Shown piece by piece: positions 33,428-41,927 of a stretch of 64,000 bases of DNA (the stretch's first letter is position 1; every line of letters begins with the position of its first letter). The translations under genes were made by a program, and so were the position numbers. The stretch spans positions 310,001-374,000 of the forward strand of contig NZ_CP168006.1 of the NCBI RefSeq assembly GCF_041521385.1. Reading direction: 5' to 3'. The notes under the pieces are model-generated. The model searched no databases. It saw only the letters and a program-made list of their open reading frames with translations, and was not told the origin of the DNA. This DNA is from Alcaligenes faecalis (lineage in GTDB: Bacteria > Pseudomonadota > Gammaproteobacteria > Burkholderiales > Burkholderiaceae_B).

Positions 33428-33480
33428 ATTGACAATTATTCGGTACCCCGACAAAATCGTCAACATAAATTGTCGACAAT
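33428..33480. promoter_or_regulatory. Candidate GntR operators between the divergent urate genes
   Basis: A perfect 12-base palindrome ATTGTCGACAAT (33469-33480) and a related ATTGACAAT (33428-33436) lie between the GntR gene and uraH. Palindromes of the TTGTnnACAA kind are typical for FCD-type GntR regulators. The first site is 21 bases from the regulator start, so repression of its own gene is likely. Confidence 0.6.
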
Positions 33481-33612
33481 CTGATTCCTCAAACAGAGCG
33501 ACAGTTTCGGGGCCTCAACCCAGCGCACTGATCCTTGCACCGCTGGCCCCCGGCCGGTTCTCAAAACTGGGCTCGCTGGACCTTTTTTGATCACCATAAA
33601 CCGGAGACATTT

Positions 33613-33966
33613 ATGGGAAAGCTATCAACCCATGTCCTTGACACGACTCAAGGACGCCCAGCCAGCGGCGTGCGCGTCGATCTTTACTCCATCGAAAACG
33701 ATCAACGCACTCTGATCAAAACCACTCACACCAATAGCGACGGCCGCTGTGATGAGCCCCTGCTGCAAAGCCAGACCATGCACACGGGCGTTTTTGAACT
33801 GGTGTTCCATGCCGGTGACTACTTTGCCGCCAGCGGTGTGGCCCTGCCCGAGCCACGCTTTGTGGATCAGGTCGGCATTCGCTTTGGTATTGCTGATGCC
33901 AATGCCAATTACCACGTACCTCTGGTCGTCACCCCCTGGTCCTGGTCTACCTATCGCGGCAGTTGA
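33613..33966 (+). CDS. uraH: 5-hydroxyisourate hydrolase
   Basis: Transthyretin-related enzyme that hydrolyses 5-hydroxyisourate to OHCU, the second step of urate degradation. The 117 residues begin with LSTHVLDTTQGRPA (catalytic His7) and end in the diagnostic tetrapeptide YRGS (114-117), which distinguishes the enzyme from transthyretin. The start at 33613 has GGAG at good spacing. It is 58 bases upstream of puuD and surely in one operon with it. Confidence 0.96.
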   Translation: MGKLSTHVLDTTQGRPASGVRVDLYSIENDQRTLIKTTHTNSDGRCDEPLLQSQTMHTGVFELVFHAGDYFAASGVALPEPRFVDQVGIRFGIADANANYHVPLVVTPWSWSTYRGS

Positions 33967-34024
33967 TCGCGTATCCAAGTCGACTTTTCGCTTCTATACG
34001 AAACCACTCTGATACGAGATCTTT

Positions 34025-35257
34025 ATGTACGCTTACCTACTTGAGTACGGCAACCTGCTGCTGCGCTGGTTGCACGTCATTGCGGCCGTCGCCTGGATTG
34101 GCGAGTCCATCTACTTTGTGATGCTGGACAACGGCCTGAAACCACCTAAAGGCGAAGAAAGCAAGAAACGCGGTGTGTTTGGCGAGATGTGGGCTGTCCA
34201 CGGCGGTGGCTTCTATCACAACCAGAAATACCTGACCAACCCGGCCGAACTGCCCGATGACCTGCATTGGTCTTTCTGGAAGTCCTACACCACCTGGTTG
34301 TCCGGTTTCTTTCTGTTCGCCCTGCTCTACCTGACCAAGCCCGAGTTCTATCTGGTCAACCCCAACAGTCCCTGGGAATGGGCCGCTCAAATGACCGGTA
34401 CCCAAGCCAACGTCATGGCCATTGCTTTCCTGGTACTGGGCTGGGTGGTCTATAACGGCCTGTGCCGCCTGATCAGCCCCAACATGAACCGCGACGGTCT
34501 GCTGAGCGTGGCGGTGGCGATCATGATGGTGGTCGTGGCTTACCTGAGCGCGCACATCTTCTCGGGTCGTGCTGCTTTCTTGCTGACTGGCGCTGTCATG
34601 GCCACCAGCATGTCGGCCAACGTGTTCTTCTGGATCATCCCCGGCCAGCGCCGCATGGTCAAGGCACTGAAAGCCGGTCAGGCGCCCAACCCACTGGACG
34701 GCAAGCGCGGTAAACAGCGTTCGGTACACAATACCTACTTCACGCTGCCCGTTCTGCTGCTGATGCTGAGCAACCACTACTCGTTCACGTATAACAACCC
34801 CAATGCGTGGATCATCATGGTGCTGTTCATCTTTGCCGGCGCCCTGATTCGTCAATACTTCGTGCTGATGCACGCTGGCATCAAAAAGCCTGCCTACCCG
34901 GCTGCCGGTGTTGTGCTGCTACTGATCGTTGGCTACCTGGCTGCCCCTGCCAGCCTGAAAGGGGAAGTTGCCAGTGCGCCAGAAGCGGCGAGCGGTGCTG
35001 AAACCATCAGTGTTGCCCGTGTTCAGGAAATCATGGATGCACGATGTGTTCAGTGCCACGCGGCCAAGCCCAATGCCGACTTCGGCTTTACGGCGGCTCC
35101 TGCTGGCATGTTGCTCGATACCATCGATAACACGGTGCTGCACGCCGAGCAGGTGAAAACCGTGGTGCACTCTATGTACATGCCCTTGGGCAACATGACC
35201 AAAATGACCGACGAAGAGCGTGCTGCCATTGCCGCTTGGAGCGGTACCCGCGACTAA
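34025..35257 (+). CDS. puuD: Membrane urate hydroxylase PuuD with cytochrome c domain
   Basis: Converts urate to 5-hydroxyisourate at the membrane, replacing soluble uricase. The 410 residues carry an N-terminal multi-pass domain with about eight helices (LLRWLHVIAAVAWIGESIYF onward, DUF989-type) and a C-terminal periplasmic cytochrome c with heme motif CVQCH at 341-345 and axial Met candidates in MYMPLGNMTKMT. Electrons should pass to the respiratory chain, so no hydrogen peroxide is made. Adjacent to uraH and divergent from puuE. Confidence 0.93.
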   Translation: MYAYLLEYGNLLLRWLHVIAAVAWIGESIYFVMLDNGLKPPKGEESKKRGVFGEMWAVHGGGFYHNQKYLTNPAELPDDLHWSFWKSYTTWLSGFFLFALLYLTKPEFYLVNPNSPWEWAAQMTGTQANVMAIAFLVLGWVVYNGLCRLISPNMNRDGLLSVAVAIMMVVVAYLSAHIFSGRAAFLLTGAVMATSMSANVFFWIIPGQRRMVKALKAGQAPNPLDGKRGKQRSVHNTYFTLPVLLLMLSNHYSFTYNNPNAWIIMVLFIFAGALIRQYFVLMHAGIKKPAYPAAGVVLLLIVGYLAAPASLKGEVASAPEAASGAETISVARVQEIMDARCVQCHAAKPNADFGFTAAPAGMLLDTIDNTVLHAEQVKTVVHSMYMPLGNMTKMTDEERAAIAAWSGTRD

Positions 35258-35307
35258 TGCAGAACAAGGCTAAAGCCTGACGAGCGACAAGCTCCGTAGT
35301 CACTTCC

Positions 35308-35345
35308 AACCCCGATATGATGAAAATCATGTCGGGGTTTTTTCT
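35308..35345 (+). terminator. Intrinsic terminator of uraH-puuD
   Basis: CCCCGATATGAT (35310-35321) and ATCATGTCGGGG (35326-35337) pair over 12 bases with one G-U pair around a GAAA loop, followed by TTTTTTC. Confidence 0.93.
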
Positions 35346-35530
35346 TGTTTAGAGGGCAGTTGAATGGCCCACCAGGTCTGCTGGCGAACCGATAAGTACG
35401 GATGCGCAAGCGTACCAAACCAATGACATGGGGGCTCAAGAATAGGCGGAATTGGAAACTGAGCAGCCCCTAAATAGCAGCGGCCTGAAAAGCCCGAGTG
35501 TTGCCAAACACATGTCAAACTCTCCCGCAT
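35327..35530 (-). pseudogene. Coupled 67-codon reading frame after the PilP-like gene
   Basis: The ATG at 35530 shares one base with the stop of the PilP-like gene (TGATG), as expected of a next operon gene. The 67 residues (MRESLTCVWQHSGFSG onward) match nothing I recognise, and the frame ends inside the puuD terminator hairpin. It may be the 5' remnant of a lost pilus gene or a chance frame. Confidence 0.25.
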
Positions 35531-36018
35531 CAAGAAGGCAGACAGAGTTTGATGGATTGAGTTTCCGACTGCGACGGCTGAACCTGATCCGAGGCCACTG
35601 ACAAACTTGAATCTGGGGGCAGCCCAATTTCAAGCTCAATGCAGCGACTATCCAAAGACAAGAGGCGCATTTGCCTATCTCTCTCACGTCCTATCGGCCA
35701 TAGCTGGCCTTGCTGGAACACAAGCAGGCGCTGCTCATGCTGCACTTCAGCCAGCAATTGCGTGTCTCGTCCATAGACAGCTTTCAGCTTCAAGCCGGGG
35801 AAAGGTTTACCGGACCTATTCTTGCCCACACTGGGCTGAGCCAGATCCACACCCTCCAGCCCCTGTTCTGGCCCCGAACATGCCGCCATGTTATGCCGCG
35901 CTTGCTCAGCTTCCAGCAGCAACAGATCTCGCACGATAGAAACCATGCCTTCCGTAGCCTGAACTGGCAGGCTAAGCATCAGCATCCCGCCAAACAGAAT
36001 GTTCAAATACTTGCGCAC
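35530..36018 (-). CDS. PilP-like type IVb pilus assembly protein
   Basis: Small exported protein. Read from the GTG at 36018 (AAGGAGG just upstream) it has 162 residues with a signal peptide (VRKYLNILFGGMLMLSLPVQA ending near residue 21), a short helical segment (TEGMVSIVRDLLLLEAEQARHNM), and a beta-rich region (GLKLKAVYGRDTQLLAEVQHEQRLLVFQQGQLWPIG) that resembles the periplasmic domain of PilP of type IVb systems. An ATG at 36054 would add 12 Arg-rich residues. It overlaps the PilO2-like gene by 47 bases. The assignment rests on fold pattern and gene order. Confidence 0.55.
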   Translation of the reverse strand: MRKYLNILFGGMLMLSLPVQATEGMVSIVRDLLLLEAEQARHNMAACSGPEQGLEGVDLAQPSVGKNRSGKPFPGLKLKAVYGRDTQLLAEVQHEQRLLVFQQGQLWPIGRERDRQMRLLSLDSRCIELEIGLPPDSSLSVASDQVQPSQSETQSIKLCLPS

Positions 36019-37417
36019 GCTCCTCCTTCCCCGAACCCGCCCACTCATCAACATAGCCTTCCAGCTCCACGATAAAAACGCTGCCTAGCAGCGAGGGATA
36101 AGACTGCGGACTTACTGACAGGCTCAGCCTGTCCCACTGCAACTGAGGCAGTTGTGCGGCGAGCAGATAGGCTGAACGCAAAGGCGATTCGCTACTCCAT
36201 GTGCGACGCCAGACCTCTGATTTTGCTTGATCGCCTGTGCTCAGAGGGGCCAACACTTGGATGGGATTCTGGGTCTGCGCCCCAGTCTTTGCTTGCAACG
36301 GTATATCCACTTGATTGTCGGTTCGAGCCTGCCCTGAATAGGGGGGCTGGGGCTGAGCGTGCGCCTGAGCGAGTGATAAGCGTATAAATGCTGGTTGCAA
36401 GGCCTTCAATTCAGCCATCAGGCTGAGGGATGATCCAACAGGCTGCTCTTCCTGAGATCCCAACAATGGGAACCACGGGTCGTCTGCCTGATAGGTACGC
36501 TGCATATGCAACTCAGCCTGCCCGGCCTCAGTGAGCTCCAACCTGTTCGGAGCACGAGTTTGACGATGCATGGCCAGGCTGAAACGCTGTACATTGTCAA
36601 ATCTGTAACGCGCCTGGCAGTCCCAAAAAGCCGCTTGGCGACGACACTCCACCTGTTGCAAACGCCAGTCCACTCCCTGTGCGGGCAGTTCCTCAATCAA
36701 ACCCAGAACAGTCTGAGCACTGGATAACAGCAACTCATGACTCTGTTCAACAGCCCTCGCAGCAGCAAGCCCTCGTTCAGTCTTGATCCTGCCTGAACCA
36801 GCAGACAAGACTCCTCCCAGAGCAAGTGCCACCAGCAACGGTGCGACAAGCAAGCGAAGTGAGATCTTATTAGGTCGCCAAAGCTTCCCGCCACCTTGGC
36901 GCTGCATACGCGCCTGCGCTCGTCTGCCCTGCTCCAGGCATATCCATACATCATCGGGTTGCCGCAGTTCGCGTATGGTGGGATAGCGTTCCAGCATTGC
37001 CTGCCGCAAGGCCTGTACCTGTCCAACCTGTGCCAGCACACAATCACTGCCTTCCACAACCAAGCCCTGTTCCAGCACCAGAAACCACAGTTGGCCGGGG
37101 GCCACAGCCCATAAAAGAAAAACCGCTTCATTAGGATGATGCACCGCCATACAAGCGGCTGCAGAATACGCCTGTACTCGTCTGCATTTCGCCCACGTTG
37201 GCCCCTCTTGAGCCAAGCGCAATAGCGAGTGAGTTCGCTTGGTATAGAGCCACTTGTTTTGTACCCAGCCTATCCATTGTCCAGTTGCCCGCCCTTCCAA
37301 AGAACAAGCCCAATGCGAGCGTTTCAATTTTCGGGTTTGCGCCCAGCGCATATCCTGGCCAGGGTGATCCCATTGCAAACCAAACCAATACTCGCGCTTG
37401 ACGGTGGAAGAACTCAC
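35972..37417 (-). CDS. PilO2-like bitopic pilus assembly protein
   Basis: 481 residues starting from a GTG that overlaps the upstream stop (GTGA). The N-terminal half is cytoplasmic and resembles an actin-like/BfpC-type domain (QVQALRQAMLERYPTIREL, VWICLEQG); one membrane segment lies at 187-206, and the remaining 275 residues are periplasmic, Gln- and Ser-rich. This layout is that of the type IVb pilus inner-membrane protein PilO/PilO2 (R64). Position between PilN-like and PilP-like genes agrees. Family identity is an inference from architecture and neighbours. Confidence 0.6.
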   Translation of the reverse strand: MSSSTVKREYWFGLQWDHPGQDMRWAQTRKLKRSHWACSLEGRATGQWIGWVQNKWLYTKRTHSLLRLAQEGPTWAKCRRVQAYSAAACMAVHHPNEAVFLLWAVAPGQLWFLVLEQGLVVEGSDCVLAQVGQVQALRQAMLERYPTIRELRQPDDVWICLEQGRRAQARMQRQGGGKLWRPNKISLRLLVAPLLVALALGGVLSAGSGRIKTERGLAAARAVEQSHELLLSSAQTVLGLIEELPAQGVDWRLQQVECRRQAAFWDCQARYRFDNVQRFSLAMHRQTRAPNRLELTEAGQAELHMQRTYQADDPWFPLLGSQEEQPVGSSLSLMAELKALQPAFIRLSLAQAHAQPQPPYSGQARTDNQVDIPLQAKTGAQTQNPIQVLAPLSTGDQAKSEVWRRTWSSESPLRSAYLLAAQLPQLQWDRLSLSVSPQSYPSLLGSVFIVELEGYVDEWAGSGKEERAQVFEHSVWRDADA

Positions 37418-38265
37418 TTCACCCTCCCGTCACTGCCCAAAGGACGGCTAGCTCGCGCACTCTTCACATGCCATAACTCAGGCTGTTGCCTCAACGCCAA
37501 ACCCAATGCCTCCAAGCGTTCCGGCGTATCAGTCACCAACAAAACGTTCGGCGGCACACCGAGCACCTGGACCGTTCCAGCACGCGATAGAAAAGCTTGT
37601 GTCGTCTCTTGCAAATAAGCAAGGGCTGGATCGTTCAAGTGCGGCGTTTCAATCTGCACAGATATCACATTAGACTCGGAGGCGTTATCTACGGGCGTAC
37701 TCAAATAAGCAGAATTCACCGTTTTGCTAAGCGGTAAGGCAAAGCGACGCGTTTCAGTGCGATATAACTCGATACGTCCCGCCTGATAACGCCACCGGAC
37801 GCTATACACCGCTGAAACTTGATTCAGCAACTCCGGCAACCGTAATTGCTCAAAAACCAGGCTACCATCTTGGGGTGCCAGTTCCACCTGATCCCCCACA
37901 CTGAGCCGCGGCAAAAAATAAGCTAAAGGCAGTCGCGCCTCAGGACTGATGGACACCGTCAGATTCGACAACAAAGACAGGCGACGCGCCAATTCATCCA
38001 GACTGGGCAAAGGCGTTTCCAAGGAAAAGCTGAAAGTTTGCCTGGATCGCAAAAGGTCGGATGCGACTGCAGCTTGCTTGATGGGCACAGCGGCCCCCAC
38101 CAGCCAGGGTCGATCAACAGACTGGGTCAATGCACCTGTGGGCACTTCTGGTTTATCCAAAGAAACAGCCTCGTCAAGCCACGCCTGATCGAGGTGATGC
38201 CCCGTCGTTTGCAAGGTACAGCCCGATAGCAACGCCAGCAGCAACAAAAAAAACAAGGAGCTCAT
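37414..38265 (-). CDS. PilN-like lipoprotein lacking the secretin barrel
   Basis: 283 residues with a lipoprotein signal (LLALLSGC, Cys16). The middle (LDELARRLSLLSNLTVSISPEARLPL written here in part as LARRLSLLSNLTVSI) and the segment GTVQVLGVPPNVLLVTDTPERLEALG match the N0/N1-like domains of PilN-type secretins, where the TDTP segment normally leads into the barrel. Here the protein stops after another 25 residues. Overlaps of four bases on both sides (ATGA and GTGA) argue against a recent frameshift. It may be a pilotin-like or scaffold remnant; its function is uncertain. Confidence 0.55.
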   Translation of the reverse strand: MSSLFFLLLLALLSGCTLQTTGHHLDQAWLDEAVSLDKPEVPTGALTQSVDRPWLVGAAVPIKQAAVASDLLRSRQTFSFSLETPLPSLDELARRLSLLSNLTVSISPEARLPLAYFLPRLSVGDQVELAPQDGSLVFEQLRLPELLNQVSAVYSVRWRYQAGRIELYRTETRRFALPLSKTVNSAYLSTPVDNASESNVISVQIETPHLNDPALAYLQETTQAFLSRAGTVQVLGVPPNVLLVTDTPERLEALGLALRQQPELWHVKSARASRPLGSDGRVK

Positions 38266-39212
38266 GACTGCTCCTGATGCTGCACACTCGGGTCACACGT
38301 TTGCGGACTAGCCAAAACACGCAGCACCTGATTGGAATAAAAGCAGGCCTGCAAAGAATGGGCGTTCAGTTGTGCCGCCGTCAGCAACTGCTCGACCGCT
38401 GACTCAAAACTCCCCTCAAAGCGGGCGGCAGCCTTGACAGGAAAATCCACATCCAAAGTCCAATGTTCCGATGCAAAAACCCACTTCGCTTGTTTGGCCC
38501 AACGCACAAGCGCCTGCCTTAGCGTCCGGTCTTTCAAACGCAGTTCAAAAACAGTTGAATCAGGGTTCGGTAGATTGACCGCCCACATGTCCGAGCTGGC
38601 TTGAAAGGCAATCCGTTCCACCAACTGTACGGGTGCGGGCAATGCAGCGTTCTGAGACGAGCTGCCACGCCCGGCCTCCTTTTGCCCGGCATCCTGCCCC
38701 AGCCCGCCGGCCCTCCCTGGCTCCAGCTTCAGCACTGGTGGCTGCATCGCCCCCACTGGGTCCGGTTTCAAGGGATCTCCTACAGGCAAAGGTTGGGCTA
38801 AAACATCCGATTCCTCTGCCCCTGACAAGGTAGAGTCTTCACTCTGGCTACTCTTGCGCTGCAGACTGGCTTGTGCCTGCGCCCTGCCTGCACGAAACAC
38901 CAGCTCCGCCCACAAACCGTCGATTAACTGAAACTGCCCCGAAGGTCGTAATGACAGCAGCATTTCCTGCCCGTCCCTGCGACCAAACACCGCGGGCAAA
39001 ATCTGCTCTGGTGCAAAATGCAGCCAAATGCGCGTCCCATTATCAAAGACCTGCATAGGCCCCACTTGGGGGTCGCCGGCTAAGCGCCAATCAAAATTGA
39101 AGACGCGCGCTCCCGGATCGGCCAGCAGACCATCCGGCCCCGGACGGGTCTGACAGGCAGACAGCCCAAGAGCACACATTACCAACACGCAAAAACGGGC
39201 AAGAAAACGCAT
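38262..39212 (-). CDS. TcpQ/PilL-like pilus biogenesis lipoprotein
   Basis: 316 residues with a lipoprotein signal peptide (LGLSAC, Cys20). The N-terminal part (VFNFDWRLAGDP, VFDNGTRIWLHF) resembles VirB9/CagX-type beta-domains; a Pro/Gly/Ser-rich linker follows; residues about 221-300 (LKDRTLRQALVRWAKQ, FEGSFESAVEQLL) fit the TcpQ domain found in PilL of type IVb pili. First gene of the four-gene operon. The ATG at 39212 is preferred over 39239, because the latter lies inside the terminator of the upstream gene. Confidence 0.65.
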   Translation of the reverse strand: MRFLARFCVLVMCALGLSACQTRPGPDGLLADPGARVFNFDWRLAGDPQVGPMQVFDNGTRIWLHFAPEQILPAVFGRRDGQEMLLSLRPSGQFQLIDGLWAELVFRAGRAQAQASLQRKSSQSEDSTLSGAEESDVLAQPLPVGDPLKPDPVGAMQPPVLKLEPGRAGGLGQDAGQKEAGRGSSSQNAALPAPVQLVERIAFQASSDMWAVNLPNPDSTVFELRLKDRTLRQALVRWAKQAKWVFASEHWTLDVDFPVKAAARFEGSFESAVEQLLTAAQLNAHSLQACFYSNQVLRVLASPQTCDPSVQHQEQS

Positions 39213-39223
39213 CACAGACACCC

Positions 39224-39260
39224 AAAGAAAAAACCCCATGTCCCGTCAAGGGCATGGGGT
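39224..39260 (-). terminator. Intrinsic terminator after the UgpB-like gene
   Basis: On the minus strand ACCCCATG (39253-39260) pairs with CATGGGGT (39233-39240), with CCC/GGG pairing inside, followed by TTTTTTCTTT. It ends the dadA-binding protein transcript just before the pilus-like operon. Confidence 0.92.
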
Positions 39261-39315
39261 CTATCTTCAAGGATGCTTGCTCAAGCCGCTAGATCGGCTT
39301 GTACGCACAGATAAA

Positions 39316-40629
39316 TCAGCGTCCTCTCTGTGCCACCAAACGATTCGCTTGCGTAGCGGCAGTACGCAATGCGGTCATGGCAGGTTGCTGTCCATCCAGC
39401 GCACTTTCCAGACTCTGATTGAACACGGCACGAATCTGGCGGTAGTTGCGGAAATTGCCTTTAGCTGTGCCCGAGGTACCGCTGCTATAGGCGCCGACCA
39501 GATGCATCCAGTCGCCCTTATCCTTGTAATAGTCGTTGCCTGTGGCATTAAAGGCTTCACGGCTCACAGGCAAAAAGCCTGTGTTCTGATACCAGCGTGC
39601 CGCATTCTCGGGCTGAGCCAGCCAGTTGATAAAGCGGGCCGAGGCTTGATTCTGTTCGGCTTTATGACCTTTGACCGCCCACAGAGCCGAGCCGGTCACA
39701 AACGGTTTACCTGGAGTTTGGGTCACCTCAGGGTAATAAGGCAGACCGGTAACCGCATATTTCAAGCCACGTGTGTCGCTGTATTCACCAATATGGCCGG
39801 AGTTCGAGAACATAACGGCACATTCGCCCTTGGCAAAACGCTGGGGAGACTCGGGCAAGGTGCCAGGTTTGACCATCAGCTCGGATTTCACCCAACTGAT
39901 CATCATGGACAGGTGACGGATGTACATCACATCAAAGTCAAAGCCCACTTTGCCTTTAACCTTGGGGCCCGGTGCCAGACCGTAAATCTGGTTATTGACC
40001 GCTGCCAGGTTCTCCAGATTAATGGAAACCGACTGGTCTGAAGTCAACGGACAACGACGCGAGCCTTTATTGGCCAGATCAACCAACTGGGCCTGCAGGT
40101 CCAACCAGATACGACTGGGCACCGCAGGCTCAATCTTGGCTTTATCAAACGCGTCCAGGTTGTAATACATGACCGGAATCTCGGCCATATAGGGGAAACC
40201 TTGTAATTGGCCACGGCCATTGCGCACAAAAGAGTTCGAGGCCAGGAACCAGGACACATTATCCATTTTTTCCCGCGCCAGCAAAGTGTGCATGGGCATA
40301 ATGTAAGAGCGGTCAGCGACTTCATCCAGGCCGGACATTTCGCCTAATTGCACCAGATTGGGCAAATCCTTGCCCGCTTGCAAGACTTGCTCTAACGAGG
40401 CTTCCGAGTCATGAGCCTTGACCGACACCTTGACGTCGCTCTGGCTGCGATTGAAATCCCGAACCAGGCGTTCAAACTCATCTTGATTGTGCGAGTTCAA
40501 AGCAGTCCAGACCTGAATATCAACGGCTGCCAGGGCCGTCGACCCGAACAGCAAAGCGGCTGAGCCACCCGCTGCCATCGCCAAAGCCATAACACCACGT
40601 TTCAACAGTAATCCGCGTAGATTTTTCAT
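39316..40629 (-). CDS. ABC transporter substrate-binding protein, UgpB type
   Basis: Periplasmic binding protein of 437 residues with a signal peptide (1-35, ending STALAA). It belongs to solute-binding family 1 with the sugar/glycerol-3-phosphate layout: VDIQVWTALNSHNQDEFERL at the start of the mature protein, FAKGECAVMFSNSGHIGEY in the middle and ARFINWLAQPENAARWYQNTGFLPVS near the end. The ATG at 40629 has AAGGA just upstream. It is seven bases after dadA and is followed by a terminator; no permease or ATPase is nearby, so it must use components encoded elsewhere. Ligand unknown. Confidence 0.88.
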   Translation of the reverse strand: MKNLRGLLLKRGVMALAMAAGGSAALLFGSTALAAVDIQVWTALNSHNQDEFERLVRDFNRSQSDVKVSVKAHDSEASLEQVLQAGKDLPNLVQLGEMSGLDEVADRSYIMPMHTLLAREKMDNVSWFLASNSFVRNGRGQLQGFPYMAEIPVMYYNLDAFDKAKIEPAVPSRIWLDLQAQLVDLANKGSRRCPLTSDQSVSINLENLAAVNNQIYGLAPGPKVKGKVGFDFDVMYIRHLSMMISWVKSELMVKPGTLPESPQRFAKGECAVMFSNSGHIGEYSDTRGLKYAVTGLPYYPEVTQTPGKPFVTGSALWAVKGHKAEQNQASARFINWLAQPENAARWYQNTGFLPVSREAFNATGNDYYKDKGDWMHLVGAYSSGTSGTAKGNFRNYRQIRAVFNQSLESALDGQQPAMTALRTAATQANRLVAQRGR

Positions 40630-40636
40630 ACATCCT

Positions 40637-41890
40637 TCAAGATAAAAAAGGAAATTCAGGTTCGGGTTTGTGTCCCATGACCAGGTCTGCCAGGGCGCGA
40701 CCAGAGCCGACACCCATCGTCCACCCCAGGGTGCCATGCCCGGTATTCAGGTACAGGTTGGGTATGGACGAGCGGCCTATCAGTGGGATATTTGATGCTG
40801 TGGCAGGACGTAATCCTGACCAGAAATGAACATTATCAAAATCCAATGCGCTTGGGAACAGATCAGCCACATGCATTAACAAAGCCTGACAGCGGGCGGG
40901 GTTCAAACTGCGTGAATAGCCCGACAACTCTGCGGTTCCAGCGACCCGCAGGCTATCACCCAGACGGGAAAAAACCAGTTTGTGATCTTTATCAGTCAGG
41001 CTGACCGTAGGCGCCCCCTCGGGAACCAGTACCGGGAAAGTGGCCGAATAGCCTTTAGCCGGGTAAACAGGGCAGGCAATCCCCAGCGGCTGCAAGACCG
41101 TGGGACTGAAACTGCCCATAGCCACCACAAAGGCGCCTGCCTGTATGGACTCGTACGCACCGTCCGAACCAATGACCTCGACGCCCACCACGCGGCCCTT
41201 GGCCGTCAGCAGACGGGTGATTTGGGTGGAAAAGCGAAACTCCACCCCGGCCCGCTTGGCCATGGCTGCCAAACCGCAGGTGAACTGGTTTGCATCGCCG
41301 GATTCATCATCTTTGGTGTAATCGCCCCCCACGATCTGGCCGCGAGCCGAGGCCAGAGCAGGCTCCAACTGCACCAGTTCGTCCACGCTCATGATGCGGC
41401 GGTCCACCCCCATATCGCGCATGACATCGGCCATTTGCTGGGAGTCATCCAGACTTTGAGCATCCCGGTAAAACGTGATGATGCCTTTTTCCTGATGGCG
41501 ATAATCAAAATCCAGACTGGGACGCAATTGCTTGAGTGTGCTGCGGCTGTATTCCGCCATGGCCACCAGAGCGCGCACATTGGGCGCAACCCGCCCCGGC
41601 AGGCACTCTCGCAGGAAAGACAGGCACCAGCGCCACTGGCGCAGGTCCAGACGCGGACGGAACAACAAGGGAGCATCGTCCTGCAACAACCATTTCAGCA
41701 GTTTGAACGGCATTTTCGGGTTGGCCCAGGGCTCGGCATAGGACACCGAGATTTGCCCGCCATTGGCACGCGAGGTTTCCTGCGCGGGACCGGTTCCCCG
41801 ATCCACAACCACCACCTCACAACCTTGCTGGCTGAGCCACCAGGCAGTTGATACCCCAATAATGCCGCTGCCCAGAACTGCTACTTTCAT
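40637..41890 (-). CDS. dadA: D-amino acid dehydrogenase, small subunit type
   Basis: FAD-dependent membrane-associated oxidase that deaminates D-amino acids (D-alanine in E. coli) and feeds electrons to quinone. The 417 residues show the N-terminal dinucleotide fold GSGIIG (7-12), the ATSRANGGQIS-type DadA segment (here ETSRANGGQISVSYAEPWANP) and the C-terminal FAD segment NTGHGTLGWTMGVGSGRALADL. No alanine racemase (dadX) lies next to it; instead a binding-protein gene follows seven bases later. Substrate may differ from D-alanine. Confidence 0.88.
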   Translation of the reverse strand: MKVAVLGSGIIGVSTAWWLSQQGCEVVVVDRGTGPAQETSRANGGQISVSYAEPWANPKMPFKLLKWLLQDDAPLLFRPRLDLRQWRWCLSFLRECLPGRVAPNVRALVAMAEYSRSTLKQLRPSLDFDYRHQEKGIITFYRDAQSLDDSQQMADVMRDMGVDRRIMSVDELVQLEPALASARGQIVGGDYTKDDESGDANQFTCGLAAMAKRAGVEFRFSTQITRLLTAKGRVVGVEVIGSDGAYESIQAGAFVVAMGSFSPTVLQPLGIACPVYPAKGYSATFPVLVPEGAPTVSLTDKDHKLVFSRLGDSLRVAGTAELSGYSRSLNPARCQALLMHVADLFPSALDFDNVHFWSGLRPATASNIPLIGRSSIPNLYLNTGHGTLGWTMGVGSGRALADLVMGHKPEPEFPFLS

Positions 41891-41927
41891 GTGTACTGTC
41901 CGCTTGTTGAGCTATTGACCAAGACGC

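Noticed and set aside
33535..33612. Longer uraH starting upstream
   Set aside because: The extra 26 codons have no family similarity, while the ATG at 33613 has GGAG at the right distance and the conserved LSTHVLD start.
37414..37420. Frameshift truncating the PilN-like protein
   Set aside because: The stop overlaps the next gene start in a clean GTGA, and downstream frames carry a convincing different protein, so a fresh frameshift is not supported.
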